64,000 nt of DNA from Rhytidiadelphus loreus (GCA_947034895.1 OX344763.1:66607093-66671092); one strand, 5' to 3'. Counted from the first letter of the stretch, positions 14,010 to 25,399 are shown. A program made the numbers and translations. Notes: generated by a model not told the origin, from the sequence alone.

Positions 14010-14445
14010 ATAAAAAAATGACTACTTGGAGTCACAAAATGATTATAATAATTTCCAAAAAATGACTAGGTGCTCTCAATATGACTGAAAAATATGACTA
14101 AGAAGAGTCGTTTTACAATTCATCAAAAATATGATTCACCACAGTCATATTCTACATGACTGCAAAATATGACTGACTACAGTTACATTCCACATGACTG
14201 CAAAATATGACTGACCACAGTCATATTTCACATCATCAAAAAATATGACTCAACGTAGTCATATTCCACGTCATCAAAAAATATGACTCAACGCAGTCAT
14301 ATTCCAAAAAATATGACTAACCAATCATATTCCACGTTATCAAAAAATATGACTCAACGCAGTCATATTCCAAAAAATATGACTGACCAATCATATTCTA
14401 CGTCATCAAAAAATATGACTCAACGTAGTCATATTCCACGTAGGA
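14010..14445. repeat. right subterminal repeats of the CACTA element
   Basis: About ten alternating copies of 'aaaaatatgactcaacg' and 'cagtcatattccacg', arranged as head-to-head pairs roughly 45-60 bp apart. This is the expected form of transposase-accessory binding sites at a CACTA end. Confidence 0.8.
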
Positions 14446-14934
14446 TTTTTTCATTTACCCGAGTAGCTCAATAAAAAGTCAAAGAAAGTCAAAATATACG
14501 CCTTGTTGGCATACTATGGCTAATTATGGGTATTTATACCCTTCAACTTATATGGCTGCCAATATGATTGATGTCTGAAGCGACTGCTTCTAAACGACTG
14601 CTACAGTCATATATCTAGTCATCTATAGTGATTTCTACGCCAGTCATATTTTTTGATTTTACGACTGACTGTCGTTTTTTGCAATCATAAAACACTGCTT
14701 TTGTTGTAGTGATGACTACAATAATCACACTAATACTATGGAAGATGTAATGACAAAGCAACCCGCTTAGAGTGGTCTTCTAAACCCTTCTAAACATGGT
14801 TGTTGCCCTCCAAAGAAGTTAAACGTCCGCATGAAGCCTCTTTCGAAGGTCCAAGACAAGAGTTTTATCAACGGAGCCAAGGTGATAAAACAAGGGGTAC
14901 CCTTAGACCTTTATACAACAAAACTCCTTAGACC

Positions 14935-15210
14935 CGCGGTCACCCCATGAGAGAATGCGGGTCCAAAAACCTGAAATAAGTCAGGTGAAGGGCGACTGCG
15001 GGTGATGGGCGAGTGCGGGTCCAAGATTGGGCGACAGCGGGTCCAGCAATGGGCAACTGCGGGTCCAGAATTGGGTGCCACGAGTCCAGGAATTGGCCAC
15101 TGCGGGTCCTGGAATAGGTGACTGCAGGTCCAGGAACAGGCGACTGTAGGTCTTACGGGTGACCGCGGATACAAGGGCGACTGCGGGTCCTCTGTGAGGC
15201 GATAGAGAGG
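14935..15210. repeat. GC-rich 'gcgactgcgggt' minisatellite, cluster 2
   Basis: Degenerate copies of GGGCGACTGCGGGTCC in the plus orientation, with 'gtccagnaa' spacers. If the later CACTA insertion is removed, the cluster lies within about 0.25-0.55 kb upstream of the hAT start codon. The long minus-strand ORF across it is an artefact of the repeat. Confidence 0.8.
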
Positions 15211-15765
15211 CCTTGCTTGGGGTGGAGAATTAACCCCCTCATTACCCTGGTCAGCTTAGGTTTGACAAAAAAGCCCCCCATGTTGTGCCATTTTTTTTTA
15301 TAATTCTTGCAACTCCCTAGAATAATTTGGGGCCTATAATTGAAACTATGAATTCAGAATTTCCAAAATAAATTAAGCCTTGAAAATAAAAAATTCTAGT
15401 GTTTGCCCTGGAGTGGCAATGAGTGGGTCAATTCACCCTAGCCGTGACAATTGCTCTGAACTTCAATAACAAGTTCTTTTCCAATCCGGTAAGTTTTGAA
15501 TTGTCCTTTTTTTTTAATTCTCTTTTAATTCCTAAAGTCCGAACTCCCAAGGCCATTTTCCTGCCAAAATTCCTAGAGTATTCAAGTATTCACAATTTTG
15601 CAAACATAAATAACCAAAAATTCATATCTATATTCATGTATTTTTGTCAAGGAATTACATAGAATTCAATGTGCTTGCTTTGGAATGTTCAAAATGGATA
15701 AAATCCTTTTATATATACATAATATGGAATATACATAGTCCTCAAAAATGTGCTAAAAAAGAAAA
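15211..15765. other. spacer, nothing recognised
   Basis: AT-rich sequence between minisatellite cluster 2 and the end of the coiled-coil gene. It probably includes the 3' untranslated part of that minus-strand gene. No repeat or ORF with support. Confidence 0.35.
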
Positions 15766-17672
15766 TCATTCAACATCCATTTTGCCCTTTTCTTTGCGGT
15801 CATGAGCCTCACGTTCCATCTCATACAAGACTTTCCTACCTTCCAATAGCAAAATCCTAAGGTATCGGTCATCCTTCCCCAACTTCTCTGCCAACCAAAA
15901 TTGCTTGAAAGATTTTTGGAACTTCAAAAGCGCCTTCAGTGTATCCTGATGTTCTTCCAATTTTGGATCCAAGGACAAAGAAACCCCAAGCTTCTTTTTC
16001 AAGTCAACTACTTCCGTAAGAGACAATGTCTGTTTAGTAGCCACGCATTAGAGGAGATTTCAGCCTCCTGGAGGGCTGTGAGTTCCCAGACTGTGGGAAC
16101 TGGTTCGTAGGGGGCCGCAGCAGCTTGTAGACGTGGAATGGCGACTTCCACGTCGGAAAAAAATAATTTTTTTTTTCCAAAAAAAAATGAATTTATTTTT
16201 CTATTCTTTTTTGCATTTCAAGAGTAAAACTTTTTTTTTTTTTTTTTTTTTTGAAATTTTTTAATCGGGAACAGCCGTTCCCCGAAAACTGCAGGGGGAC
16301 AGTTCCCCCGCAGCTGCTTGAAACGGCCCTCCAAGGGTCCGAAAACTCTAATGTCTTTCCACCACACATTTCTGCAACACGATCAAGGTAGGCTTTGTCC
16401 TTTAATGCTTTTAAGAAATTTAATCTTGATCGTGCTTCTTCCAATCCTCACTTCTCCAAGTCTGCCTGATCTTCCTCCAACTTGCATGCTTCCATAATTT
16501 TGGCAAGCCGTTCTTTGGCAAACTCATTGCTAGAAGAACTAGATCCTCCAGCATGCCGAGAAGAGAATCTAAGGTAAAATGCTTCCAAGTCTAAAATCTT
16601 TGTTATTTGCGTTGACAAAAGAACTTGACGACTTTCAAGTTCAACGCGTAAGCTATTCACAATATCTCCACTCAAAGTTTGTGTTTCTCGATTGTGAAGC
16701 TTCTCTCATTCTAGATGCTTTTCATTCAACTCATTTAGAAGCTTCTTGAGTTGAGCTCTATAAACAGCTTTGTTGTCCAACATTACTGTGTCAGGGACAA
16801 TTCCATCTTCAACAAATTCCTTACTTCGGTACATGTCATCAAAACATTCCAATTGGAACAAAGAAGGCTTCACATCTTCTTCCGTTTCCATTTCTGTCCA
16901 AAAAACATCATCTTTAGCTTCTTGCATGCATGCAAGCACATACTGCAAAACTTTGTCCTCTTCAGTGCAAGGGACTGTAATTAGATTCACCATAGCAAGA
17001 GGCAAAATATCAAGATTTTGTGGTTGCCTAGCTGGTTCACCCTCTTCTTCCATTCTCGGGGGAGGTAAATTTTGTGAAGTAGAAACCACCATTGCCATGT
17101 TTTGGGGCTCCATTGGAGGGTCTTCACCAAGGTTGTCTTCCTCTCCGGAAGATGAATCAGATGATGTCCACTGAAACTGCTCATCGGGCACTCCCTCCTT
17201 CAAGTTTTCTTTTGGCCTAGCCCTTCACGTGGATTGGCAAATAGAGCCACCCTTGGAATGTCTTTTGTCGGTGGAAGGCGAGCACTCCCTTGATTGAACT
17301 TCAATCCACTCTTCGAAACAAAATGAGTTCCGCATACACCATTGCACATTTGAAATACGGGACTTCGCTCCTGGGCACTGAATATGTGCCATACAAATAT
17401 CGATAAATTTCGATACAACGTTGCACAAATGCATCATTACGGCATGGATGCAAATTGGCCGTATTGTTGCACCGATTCGTGTAGTGCCGATGATAGGGGA
17501 ATAACTTGTCGATGTGTCACCACCCCACGAAGGACTTACAAGTCTTGGCGGTCCAGTGGCCCGTAATTCGATCCCAACTTCGGTAGGCCACACACGCTGG
17601 GTCCAAAAAGATGCGTCGTTGCCTAGGGTGCATGGCTCCTTTTGCCTTGGTCTTCTTCTTGTGGTCCGCCAT
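15766..17672 (-). pseudogene. coiled-coil protein gene of unknown family, broken
   Basis: The minus-strand frame starts at ATG 17672 with a basic stretch (HKKKTKAKG) and a conserved-looking block ('RRIFLDPACVAYRSWDRI'). An acidic middle ('SSGEEDNLGEDPP') follows, then a long Glu/Lys/Leu-rich, probably coiled-coil C-terminal half ending at 15766. Interruptions: TGA at 17517, TGA at 17301, TAG at 17217, a one-base frame change near 17190, then TGA at 16706 and 16448. A 308-bp inverted-repeat insertion at 16046-16353 splits the last exon or reading frame. In the coiled-coil part the context of both TGA codons (E-stop-EK, K-stop-GLEEAR) fits a lost CGA arginine codon. I do not recognise the family; it could be an accessory ORF of a transposon. 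Minisatellite clusters flank it on both sides. Confidence 0.55.
16046..16353. mobile_element. 308-bp inverted-repeat insertion (MITE-like) in the coiled-coil gene
   Basis: Outer ends are CATTAGAG (16046-16053) and its reverse complement CTCTAATG (16346-16353). The homology extends inward imperfectly through 'cctggagggctgt' on the left and 'ggccctccaaggg' on the right. The centre has long A and T runs (16165-16260). The gene changes frame across it. I see no convincing target-site duplication, so an intron derived from such an element is an alternative. Confidence 0.5.
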
Positions 17673-17844
17673 TAGAGATGCTCTCGAGATTTGAGGCAAG
17701 GAATCTAAAACTAACAAGTGTCCGCAAAATATTATCTAGTGAATAGTGAGTGATGGAGTAAAATCAAGAACATGAGCCACATGTAAGTGAAACTCAAAAC
17801 CCAAGCTCCCAAGCATGCAATCAACCACTGTAAAGTAGGTGAAA

Positions 17845-18205
17845 GGCAGTACGCAGCAAGAAGGGAAAGTGACGAAGTCGGGTGGGGAGACAGCTAATGA
17901 ACCCGCAATCGCCTTGGGGCGAGTTCGGGAAGGGGCGCATGCAAGTCTGAGAGTGACCGCAGGTAGGGCGACTGCGGCTCTAAGGGGCCGACTACGAAGG
18001 CGACTGCGGGAAGGGCGACCGCAAGTCTAAGGCTACAGAAGTACTGGGGAGGGGCCAAAGGCGAAGGCGACTGTGGGTAGGGCGCCTGCGGGTCTGGGGC
18101 TAGTGGGGATGGGCGACCGCGTGTGGGGCGCCACAGAGTAATTTCTGGACCCCAACAGAGGGGCGACCACGGGTGGGCGACTACGGGTACAGGGCGGGAT
18201 CTTGA
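17845..18205. repeat. GC-rich 'gcgactgcgggt' minisatellite, cluster 3
   Basis: Degenerate plus-orientation copies of GGGCGACTGCGGGT and variants (gcgaccgcaagt, gcgactacgggt). It begins about 170 bp upstream of the start codon of the minus-strand coiled-coil gene. The ORFs through it are artefacts. Confidence 0.8.
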
Positions 18206-18419
18206 ATTTTTGAACCTCTAAGACTTTCACTTTGAAGTTCTCTTACACAAAATTCTGGACAGAAATTTAAGTTACCAATGCACTTTATAAAAATGTATTG
18301 CACCTTTTCATCTTTTATTTAAAACTTCGGGTTATGCATCTTTAGCCATTTTATTAATTATTGTTGCAACTTATTAGATTTGACATGCAAAAAGAGGATT
18401 CCCTCCCTAACATCACTTC

Positions 18420-18890
18420 TGCAATTTCAATAAGAAAATAATCAAACATAAGAAATTTACCATCCATAATTCTTATGATTGTGTTTTATTTTCCAATGCA
18501 ATCTCTATTATGTTTAGTTTGAATTTGTATGGTGAATCCATTATAAAACAAGATCCAACTATGAAGAATGTGGGATTCTTGATCAATGTAGACCACTTTC
18601 GGAGAGCTCCAAAAGAAGGGGTTTGGGAATTGAGGGGTAAATACCTTTTATTCATTTATGGTGAAGTGTGATTGACACATTATGAATTGTATGGGAAAAC
18701 AAAGCTCAATATAATCAATTATGTATTGCAATATACAATGCATAGGATGGGTGTAGGAAGATGGTTGTTCAAATATCCCATAAGGATTGGATGTGACAGC
18801 ATGAGCTCCCATATAACTTTCATCATGTGCTTCATCAAGCACCGTGAAGGTCTAGCTGGGAACTAATTGTCACAATTAATTGTCATAACT
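18420..18890 (+). pseudogene. coding-like exon fragment, family unknown
   Basis: After an acceptor-like 'ttcaataag', one plus-strand frame reads 'MKNVGFLINVDHFRRAP' and 'GVWELRGKYLLFIYGEV'. After a TGA near 18669 it continues 'LTHYELYGKTKLNI' and on to a TAA near 18865. The stops again fit CGA and CAA. The composition is protein-like, but no family is recognised and the start is not visible. It could be part of the same broken gene neighbourhood as the minus-strand exons at 19.5-20.9 kb. Confidence 0.3.
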
Positions 18891-18907
18891 ATTTCCCAGC
18901 TGTTTTC

Positions 18908-19063
18908 ATGGTTTTGTTCAAATTTTATTTATGTGTACATTCATAGGTACCCAAACAATAAAACTTGTTTCATATTCATTAGACATGGTTTTGTTCAAAT
19001 TTTATTTATGTGTACATTCATAGGTACTCAAACATTAAAACTTGTTTCATATTCATTAAAAGT
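18908..19063. repeat. 77-bp tandem duplication
   Basis: Two adjacent copies of a 77-bp unit beginning 'tggttttgttcaaatttta', the second starting at 18985. They differ at only a few positions. Confidence 0.9.
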
Positions 19064-19542
19064 GTAGCTATCATATTTACAAAAAAAGGGATTAAATCAA
19101 GGGCATACATTTGTACATTTTCAATATTTGAGGATTTCAAACTTGTGAACCAAGAATAACGGGGCACAACATTTATGGGTATATATTTTATTGGGAAGGT
19201 CACATTTATGGGTATATATTTTTTTGGGGGGGTCACATATATAAACCATTAAAGTATTGGGCACTAACCAATTAAACATTCATATACCATGGACTGTTTA
19301 GCAAAATATGATCATCCATTTGAGATAAACAATCCATGCATTGTTTAGCAAAATCATAGTATAAAAATGTAAAATGAAGTTATTTGTAAAGCACATTGCT
19401 ATTTCATATGTCTAGCATGACTTTAGTACTATTATCTTCATAAATAACTTATTTCTTTCTATGATCCCACTTCAAAAATCAAAATAGGTACTTATGCCAT
19501 GGTACAAGGTTGCCATTTGATGCACCACAACAATGTCTCTAG

Positions 19543-20880
19543 TCACGAACGATTTGCCCGTGGCACAAGGTTGTCCAAGTTTGCCCGCGCTTGGTTTAAC
19601 CTATTATTGGTCCACTCAAAGATATCCGTGGTGTTGATTTGAGCACTCAGAGATTGTGTAAATGCGCGTTCCGTCCCGTGCTCATTATCCTAAGGTGGAA
19701 TTGTCATTAGTACATATGATATTCACAGAATGGGGTAAAAGCAATATTAACCTAGTAGGTATATTTACTTGTATTGTGGTATCCACACATTGCACTAAAC
19801 TTAATGAGTTGTAACAACAAGCATCCATTCTCAGACTCGGAAAGTTTCTCAACATCCTCAAATTCTTCTAATAAAGCCCTGCATCTCCCGGCCCCCCATA
19901 TCAATGAATATTAAAATATAACAACTAAATATGGGTATTTTTAGCATATAATCTTATAATACAAGTTTTGTACTAGAACAACCGAACCTGAGGTTTGTGC
20001 AATCTTTTCCTTGCCGAACCCACACATATTCTTCCATCATGGCCCACCCCTCCCTAATGGCCTCATTAATTTGGCTCCCCAAACAATATCGCGTGTGTTT
20101 TGTATCAAACACATCACTCGTCCTACAACAAATAAGCACTAAAAGTGAGATGAAATGTCCACCACCAACTATCCATCTAGAATTGTTCATTAATACATGT
20201 TCATTTCATTATTCAAGGATTCAAATCACCTATACAAAATGAAGGGCAATATTTTACTCACCCATTTTGCTAGCTTGGAAATGGCCTTTGGACTCATTGC
20301 ATTGGCTATAATGAGCAAAGCAATACAATTTGTAGCCTTTCCAAAAGTCCTTAATCCTATTTCAAAGATCACAAATCAATTCCAATAGAATAGTCATTGT
20401 CATGGTGATTCTCCCACCTATTAAAAAGACATTGTCTACAATACAAGTGGACGACAATAAGGAAGTCAAAGGCAAACTAAACAAATTTTCACCGGAAATA
20501 TTCATGGTCGAGAATAATTCTGACTTCCTCTGAGCACTTGCTAAATTGGACACCTGCCATGAAGTCTGTAAGGAGCCAAATAACTAATCATTAGCAATGC
20601 AAGAAGATTAAATTTGAATAGGCTACATAACAATTGAGGCCCCCCTACGTTACTATAGCACCCTAAAATGAAAGAGAATCAATGAAGAACCAAATGAATC
20701 ATTTTCATTTGAATTGCTAATTTTTTTAAATGTAAATTCAATGTACACTTTTTCGGTGACTTTACACCCATTTGTATGTGCATCCTTATTATTCAACAAC
20801 TTTGCCACAATAAATGCAATTGCCGTTTCAAGGCCCTCTACATCAAATGGCTTTGATATTCTCACTATCCTAAACTAATG
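19543..20880 (-). pseudogene. remnant of a spliced gene of unknown family (about six exons)
   Basis: Short protein-like blocks on the minus strand are bounded by splice signals: about 20770-20878 ('ETAIAFIVAKLLNN'); 20400-20567 ('LASAQRKSELF'); 20262-20356 ('CIALLIIANAMSPKAISKL', donor GTGAGT); 19988-20122 ('INEAIREGWAMMEEYVW'); 19769-19878 ('LLEEFEDVEKL', donor GTAAAT); 19543-19689 ('ERAFTQSLSAQINTTDIF', ending TGA). Phases agree across the second/third and fourth/fifth junctions but not across the third/fourth or fifth/sixth, so the gene is probably broken or some boundaries are wrong. The third block has a hydrophobic helix. I do not recognise the family. Confidence 0.4.
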
Positions 20881-21044
20881 GAAAAGATTTTGGGTTCATT
20901 GAAGTATACAAGAAGTGTTTGTTGGATTATTGGTTGTTTGCTAGAAACCCAAAAAACCACTAGACCTCCACAACATTGGGCCCACATTCAGCCACTACAA
21001 GGCGCAGTTATGAAAATTATGGACCACAGGCTGGAACAACCTAT

Positions 21045-21610
21045 GAAATACCCGCGGTCGCCAGGGGCGCATGCGCTAACCCTAACAAGGATACTAGGGA
21101 GACTGTGCATGGGGCGACTGCGGGTCCGGTCCAAGGATCCCTCATGTCTTTCAAGGGCGACCTCGGGTCCTCGAGGGGGAAACACATTTCAAAATCCCCC
21201 TCTCCATCAGGGCGACTGCGCATAAGGGGCGACTGCGGGTCAAGGAGAAAATGAAAACTCCTTGACCCATAGTCGCCCCCTACGCACAGTCGCCCACATG
21301 GAGGGGAGGGAGACACCAAATAATTTTCCGCCTTCAATCAGGGCAACTGCGCGTAGAGGGCGATTGCGGGTCAAGGTGGGAGATACCAAACTATTTGAAA
21401 ATGCAATCTCCCCCCTTCCATCAGGGCAATTGCGCGTAGGGGGCGACTGTGAGTCAAGGTGGAAGACATCAAACTATTTGAAAATGCAATCTCCCCCCTT
21501 TCATCAGGGCGACTGCGCGTAGGGGGCGACTGCGGGTCCCCAGATCACTTCCAAAATCATACCTGGGGTTCTAGGGCAACCGCGCTTGGGGCGACTGCAG
21601 GTATGGGCAT
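21045..21610. repeat. GC-rich 'gcgactgcgggt' minisatellite, cluster 4
   Basis: A longer compound unit of about 100-120 bp is visible here: 'gggcgactgcgcgtaggggg' then 'cgactgcgggtcaagg', followed by an AT-rich 'gatgcaatctcccccc'-like spacer. It recurs at about 21200, 21335, 21425 and 21505. Confidence 0.8.
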
Positions 21611-22440
21611 GTTTTACGAGATGTTTTTTTGTTTTTGGGACCCCTCTCCTTTATTGTTTCTAATTCCCTTTAATCATATGTTACTTCCTCCATTTTCTTT
21701 ACAAATTCAACAAGACAAACAAATCCTAGGTTTTGCATTAGCTCTCCAACACTCCTTTGGCAAGAAGTTCCAAATGAAAGTTTTATGTACGTTTTAATAG
21801 TGGGGAGGTGTAATTATATTTATTTAGGCATGTTTCACAAGATGGGTTTTTTTTTGGGACCCCTCTCCCATATTGTTTATAATTCCCTTTAATCATATGT
21901 TACTTCCTCCATTTTCTTTACAAATTCAACAAGACCAAAAAATTCTAGGTTTTATATTAGCTCTCCAACACCCCTTTTGCAAGAAGTTCCAAATGAAAGT
22001 TTTATGTACATTCAAACAGTGGGGAGGTGTAATTAGATTTATTTGGGCATGTTTCACGAGATGTTTTTTTTTTTGAAACCCCTCTCCCATATTGTTTATA
22101 ATTTCCTTTAATCATATGTTACTTCCTCCATTTTCTTTACAAATTCAACAAGACAAAAAAATCCTAGGTTTTGCATTAGCTTTCTAGCACTCCTTTTGCA
22201 AGAAGTTCCAAATGAAAGTTTTATGTACGTTCAAATAGTCGAGAGGTGTAATTAGATTTATTTGGGCATGTTTCACGAGATGGTGTTTTTTGGGACCCCT
22301 CTCCCATATTGTTTCTAATTCCCTTTGATCATATGTTGCTTTCTCCTTTTTCTATACAATTTCAACAAGACCAAAAAGACATGATTTTGCTTTAGGTCTA
22401 AAACACTATATCTTGTGTAGGATGTGCAAGTATTTTATGT
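21605..22440. repeat. ~219-bp tandem repeat, about four copies
   Basis: Units start near 21607, 21828, 22044 and 22266 with 'gcatgtttcacgagatg'. They continue through 'gggacccctctccca', 'cttcctccattttc' and 'agttccaaatgaaag'. The fourth copy decays. Confidence 0.9.
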
Positions 22441-22689
22441 AGGTTTAATGATTTGATTCTAGATAAATGTTTTATTATTGTTTTCCAAGGTCTAGGGTCT
22501 AGGTTTAGGGTTTAGGGTTTGGGAACCCCTTCACATTGTGAGAATAATTCTTCCATTGCCTTGCCATGTCTTTGATATGAACTGACGCCTAACATTTATT
22601 ACCAATTTAGTAAGTGAGATAAGGAAAAATCAATTAGAATCTCCTCGAGATGCTAATTAGTGTTGGGTCTATTCTTTGAAATGGTTGTT

Positions 22690-23120
22690 GGTTTAGGGCG
22701 ACCTCGAGTCAGGGGCGACTGCAGGTCATCGAGGAAGAGAGAAACACATTTGAATCAGGGCGATTGCGGGTTAAGGAAGGAGATGCCAATTTTTTGGAAA
22801 ATGCAAACTCAATCTCCAGTAGGGCGACTGCGCATAAGGGGCAACTGAGGGTCCTAGAGGAAGACACCAATTTGGCGGAAAATGCTTAATGAGGGCAACT
22901 GCGTGTAGGTGGCGACTGCACGTAGGGGGCGATTGTGGGTCAGGGAGACTTCCTTTGTGGGCAACCGCGCGTGCAAGTTTTGGGATGGTTTAGTTGGTAC
23001 CCACGGTTGCCCACGATCCGCAATCGCCCATTCCCGTTGTCTTCAAATTCGTAGTCGCCCCTTTTTTGTCCCGCAATCGCCCCCTTCTGACCCGAGGTCA
23101 CCCAAACGCACGCGCCCTGA
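22690..23120. repeat. GC-rich 'gcgactgcgggt' minisatellite, cluster 5 (both orientations)
   Basis: Plus-orientation copies run to about 22990. From 23000 the motif switches to the reverse orientation ('ccgcaatcgcccc', 'gtagtcgcccc'). It ends about 190 bp upstream of the kinase-like gene's ATG. The inverted part has the same orientation relative to the gene as clusters 2 and 3 have to their genes. Confidence 0.75.
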
Positions 23121-23312
23121 GGCGACTTTGGGTACTTAAGCGTTAGCCCCACTTCTCATTCTCACCTTACTTTAGCCTTGCGCACTGTCTTTCACCTACC
23201 TTCAGGTGGCTGGATGCGTGCCCGTGGGCTAGGATCTCAGTTGGGGGGGGAATTTTTTCCCTTTCAATTTACGAATTTTGAACTACGATTTTGAATTATT
23301 TTGAAGTACAGC

Positions 23313-24881
23313 ATGGCTTTTCCACATGAAGGCAACACTACAAGGAGAAAGTCTTTATGGGATCTGGACCTCGATGATCCAATTTTTTTCGAGATTCCGA
23401 TAGCTATAAATGAAAACGAAGAAGGAGGGAGTCAAGAGCGACGGAAGGGCAAGAAGCAGAAGTCAGTACATGACAAGGACTCCAACTATCCTCCCCCGAG
23501 TTATACCCGATATGCATACAAAGCGTGTCTCTAGTGGTACGCAGGGAAAAGTGTACAATTCTTGGAGGCAAGCTATTTGAGGTGTCCTACAACTGGTAGT
23601 GTGGCCTTGCCAAACGATTTACAGGCACGGATTTTAACCAAACTAAAGGGATCCGATGATTTCGTAGACATTGACTTGACGTATTCTTCGAGACTATTTG
23701 AATGGCTTGATAACACATTGAAAGCGGTGATGTTCAATACCAAGAAATTGATGGAGGAACATCGACCATTACTTCCAATAGTAGAGGAATTAGAAGACCT
23801 CAAGGCATTCCGCCAAAAGATGGAGTAGTGATCTACCGTAGTGAAGAAATTGGCAAGAGGCTCAGCAAGGGGTTTTAAGTGGAAAAATGCAGCAGTGCAG
23901 GCAGCATTTGCACGAGATGGTGGATTGTGTATCACATGGATTCCCGATACAGCGAAAGTGGTGCCCCTTAGTGCTTTTGAACGTGAAGGGGGGTATTTAA
24001 AAGTGCGTAAAGTACACATTGAAGGAATGGATACAATTCCAAGCTACATCGCTTTTGTAGGGAAAGTATCAAAGGCAATAAACCCGCGTGAGGGGAGAGC
24101 GCAACGATCCATGGAGGCCCTTGCATGCCCCTTCAACCACCCTGACATCATTAAGTTTTTTGTCATTCATTCTCACACAAATGAAGTGTACACTTTGTGG
24201 TGGAATGGGGGCCATTTGAATGAGTTGAGGCATTTAGATCGTTCTGTATCACCAACCATTGACTAGCATGAAATGCAAAAAGCCACAAGACTTCCTGAAG
24301 AGAAACAAAAAGAACTTGGTCTCTTCCGAAGGCACAAGGCAAAGTTGGCATGGGCTTTAGTATATGTGACAAATCTCATGCACAAGTGCCGCGCGCTACA
24401 CAATGACTTGTCTCCCATGAACATCATGTTGCATTTTCCGGATTATTCAAACGACATAATCAACATTGGAATTTGTGATTTTGGAATATCAAGTCGTTTT
24501 GACGAAAACACGCCTTCACATTTTGGAAAGCCATCCGAGGCCGAGAGGGATCAATACCGAGAAGGTCGTTGGTGGGTTGCCCCGGAGTTGTTTTATGCAT
24601 ATGGACCTCCAAATTCCGATACAAGCATACCGATCATGCAACAACGGTATAAATATACGCAACAGTCAAACTCGTATTCTATTGGGAAGTTGACCGAATG
24701 GATGAGAATTGGTGATATGGACAATTGGGACAAGGATTTGTTCAAGAGCCGCGAAGGATCAATGTACTTCGCAATGAAGTTGCGTGAACTCGTAAACACT
24801 GACCCAAAGAAGAGACCAACAACATCATATTCATTAAAATGGGAGTTTTCTAGTGAAATGAGAGATTGGCACTCACTATAA
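23313..24881 (+). pseudogene. protein-kinase-like gene with four premature stops
   Basis: One plus-strand frame from ATG 23313 to TAA 24881. An N-terminal region of about 280 residues has no family I recognise. It is followed by a kinase-like fold: a catalytic loop 'ALHNDLSPMNIML' near 24395-24433 (catalytic Asp and the downstream Asn kept, the usual HRD changed to HND), a 'CDFGISSRF' motif near 24475, and an APE-type motif 'RWWVAPELF' near 24565. The N-lobe Lys is not certain. Stops lie at 23532 (TAG), 23826 and 23829 (adjacent TAG and TGA) and 24264 (TAG), without any frame change; all fit CAG or CGA. The D, N and DFG residues are intact, so decay looks recent. A GC-rich minisatellite lies just upstream, and two foldbacks follow. 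Confidence 0.72.
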
Positions 24882-25160
24882 ATTATAAACTTAAAAGAAG
24901 TCACTATTAATTATTACTAAATCAGCAATGCTATGACCCATAAAGCACATATTAAGGTGCTATATTTAGAAATTGAAAGCAAAAATTATAGAAATAATAA
25001 CTCCTTTATATAATATAATCATTGAATTCACAAATATAAAATGTATACATATTTCTTGTCAAAATACATGACATCTGAATTGAAGATGTTTTCATCATCA
25101 TTGGAAATGGATGAGTGGGATGTGTCTACGACATCCACAAACATCATAAAGTAGAATGGA

Positions 25161-25399
25161 AGGTCTCCAAACCAATTAATTCCATAGCAAAGGCGAACCG
25201 AAGGAAGCAAAAGTACGAGATTCCATAGAAACAATTCCCTGACATGTCCATTGAGAGTGACCCTCAAACATTGCGTTGTGTGAAGCGCAAGGAGTGAACG
25301 TCATTCTCAATGGCCATGTCGGGAATTGTTTGTATGGATTCTCGTATTTTTGCTTCCTACAGTTTGACTTCACTATAGAATTAGCTCATTTGAAGGCCT
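25161..25399. repeat. large imperfect foldback 1 (two ~100-bp arms)
   Basis: The left arm (25161-25262) and the right arm (25297-25399) are inverted copies separated by about 35 bases. The central part is nearly perfect: 'ggaagcaaaagtacgaga' on the left pairs with 'tctcgtatttttgcttcc' on the right. Arm differences are largely C/T or G/A. Transcription would give a long hairpin RNA. It could be a young MIRNA-like or siRNA hairpin, or the palindromic end of a foldback transposon. Confidence 0.8.

Larger units (their letters stand above)
12568..14711. mobile_element. complete non-autonomous CACTA (En/Spm-type) element, 2144 bp
   Basis: The left end starts CACTACAACAA, with AGTGTTTTATGA shortly after; the right end is its inverted copy, ending in TTGTTGTAGTG at 14711. 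The flanking bases are ATG on both sides (12565-12567 and 14712-14714), a 3-bp target duplication typical of CACTA elements. Subterminal repeats built on 'aaaatatgact' and 'agtcatatt' occur in both orientations near 12590-12650 and densely at 14010-14440; such repeats bind the element's regulatory protein in En/Spm. The interior has no transposase, only low-complexity sequence. It is inserted in the 5' leader of the hAT gene, so it is younger than that hAT copy. Confidence 0.93.

Noticed and set aside
14911..15174. 87-codon minus-strand ORF, and similar ORFs at 17839-18230, 20878-21522 and 22909-23139
   Set aside because: They run through the GC-rich minisatellite on either strand; the Gly/Arg/Pro/Ser-rich products are translations of the repeat.
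22495..22530. Telomere-like TTTAGGG copies
   Set aside because: Only about three imperfect units; too short for an interstitial telomere claim.
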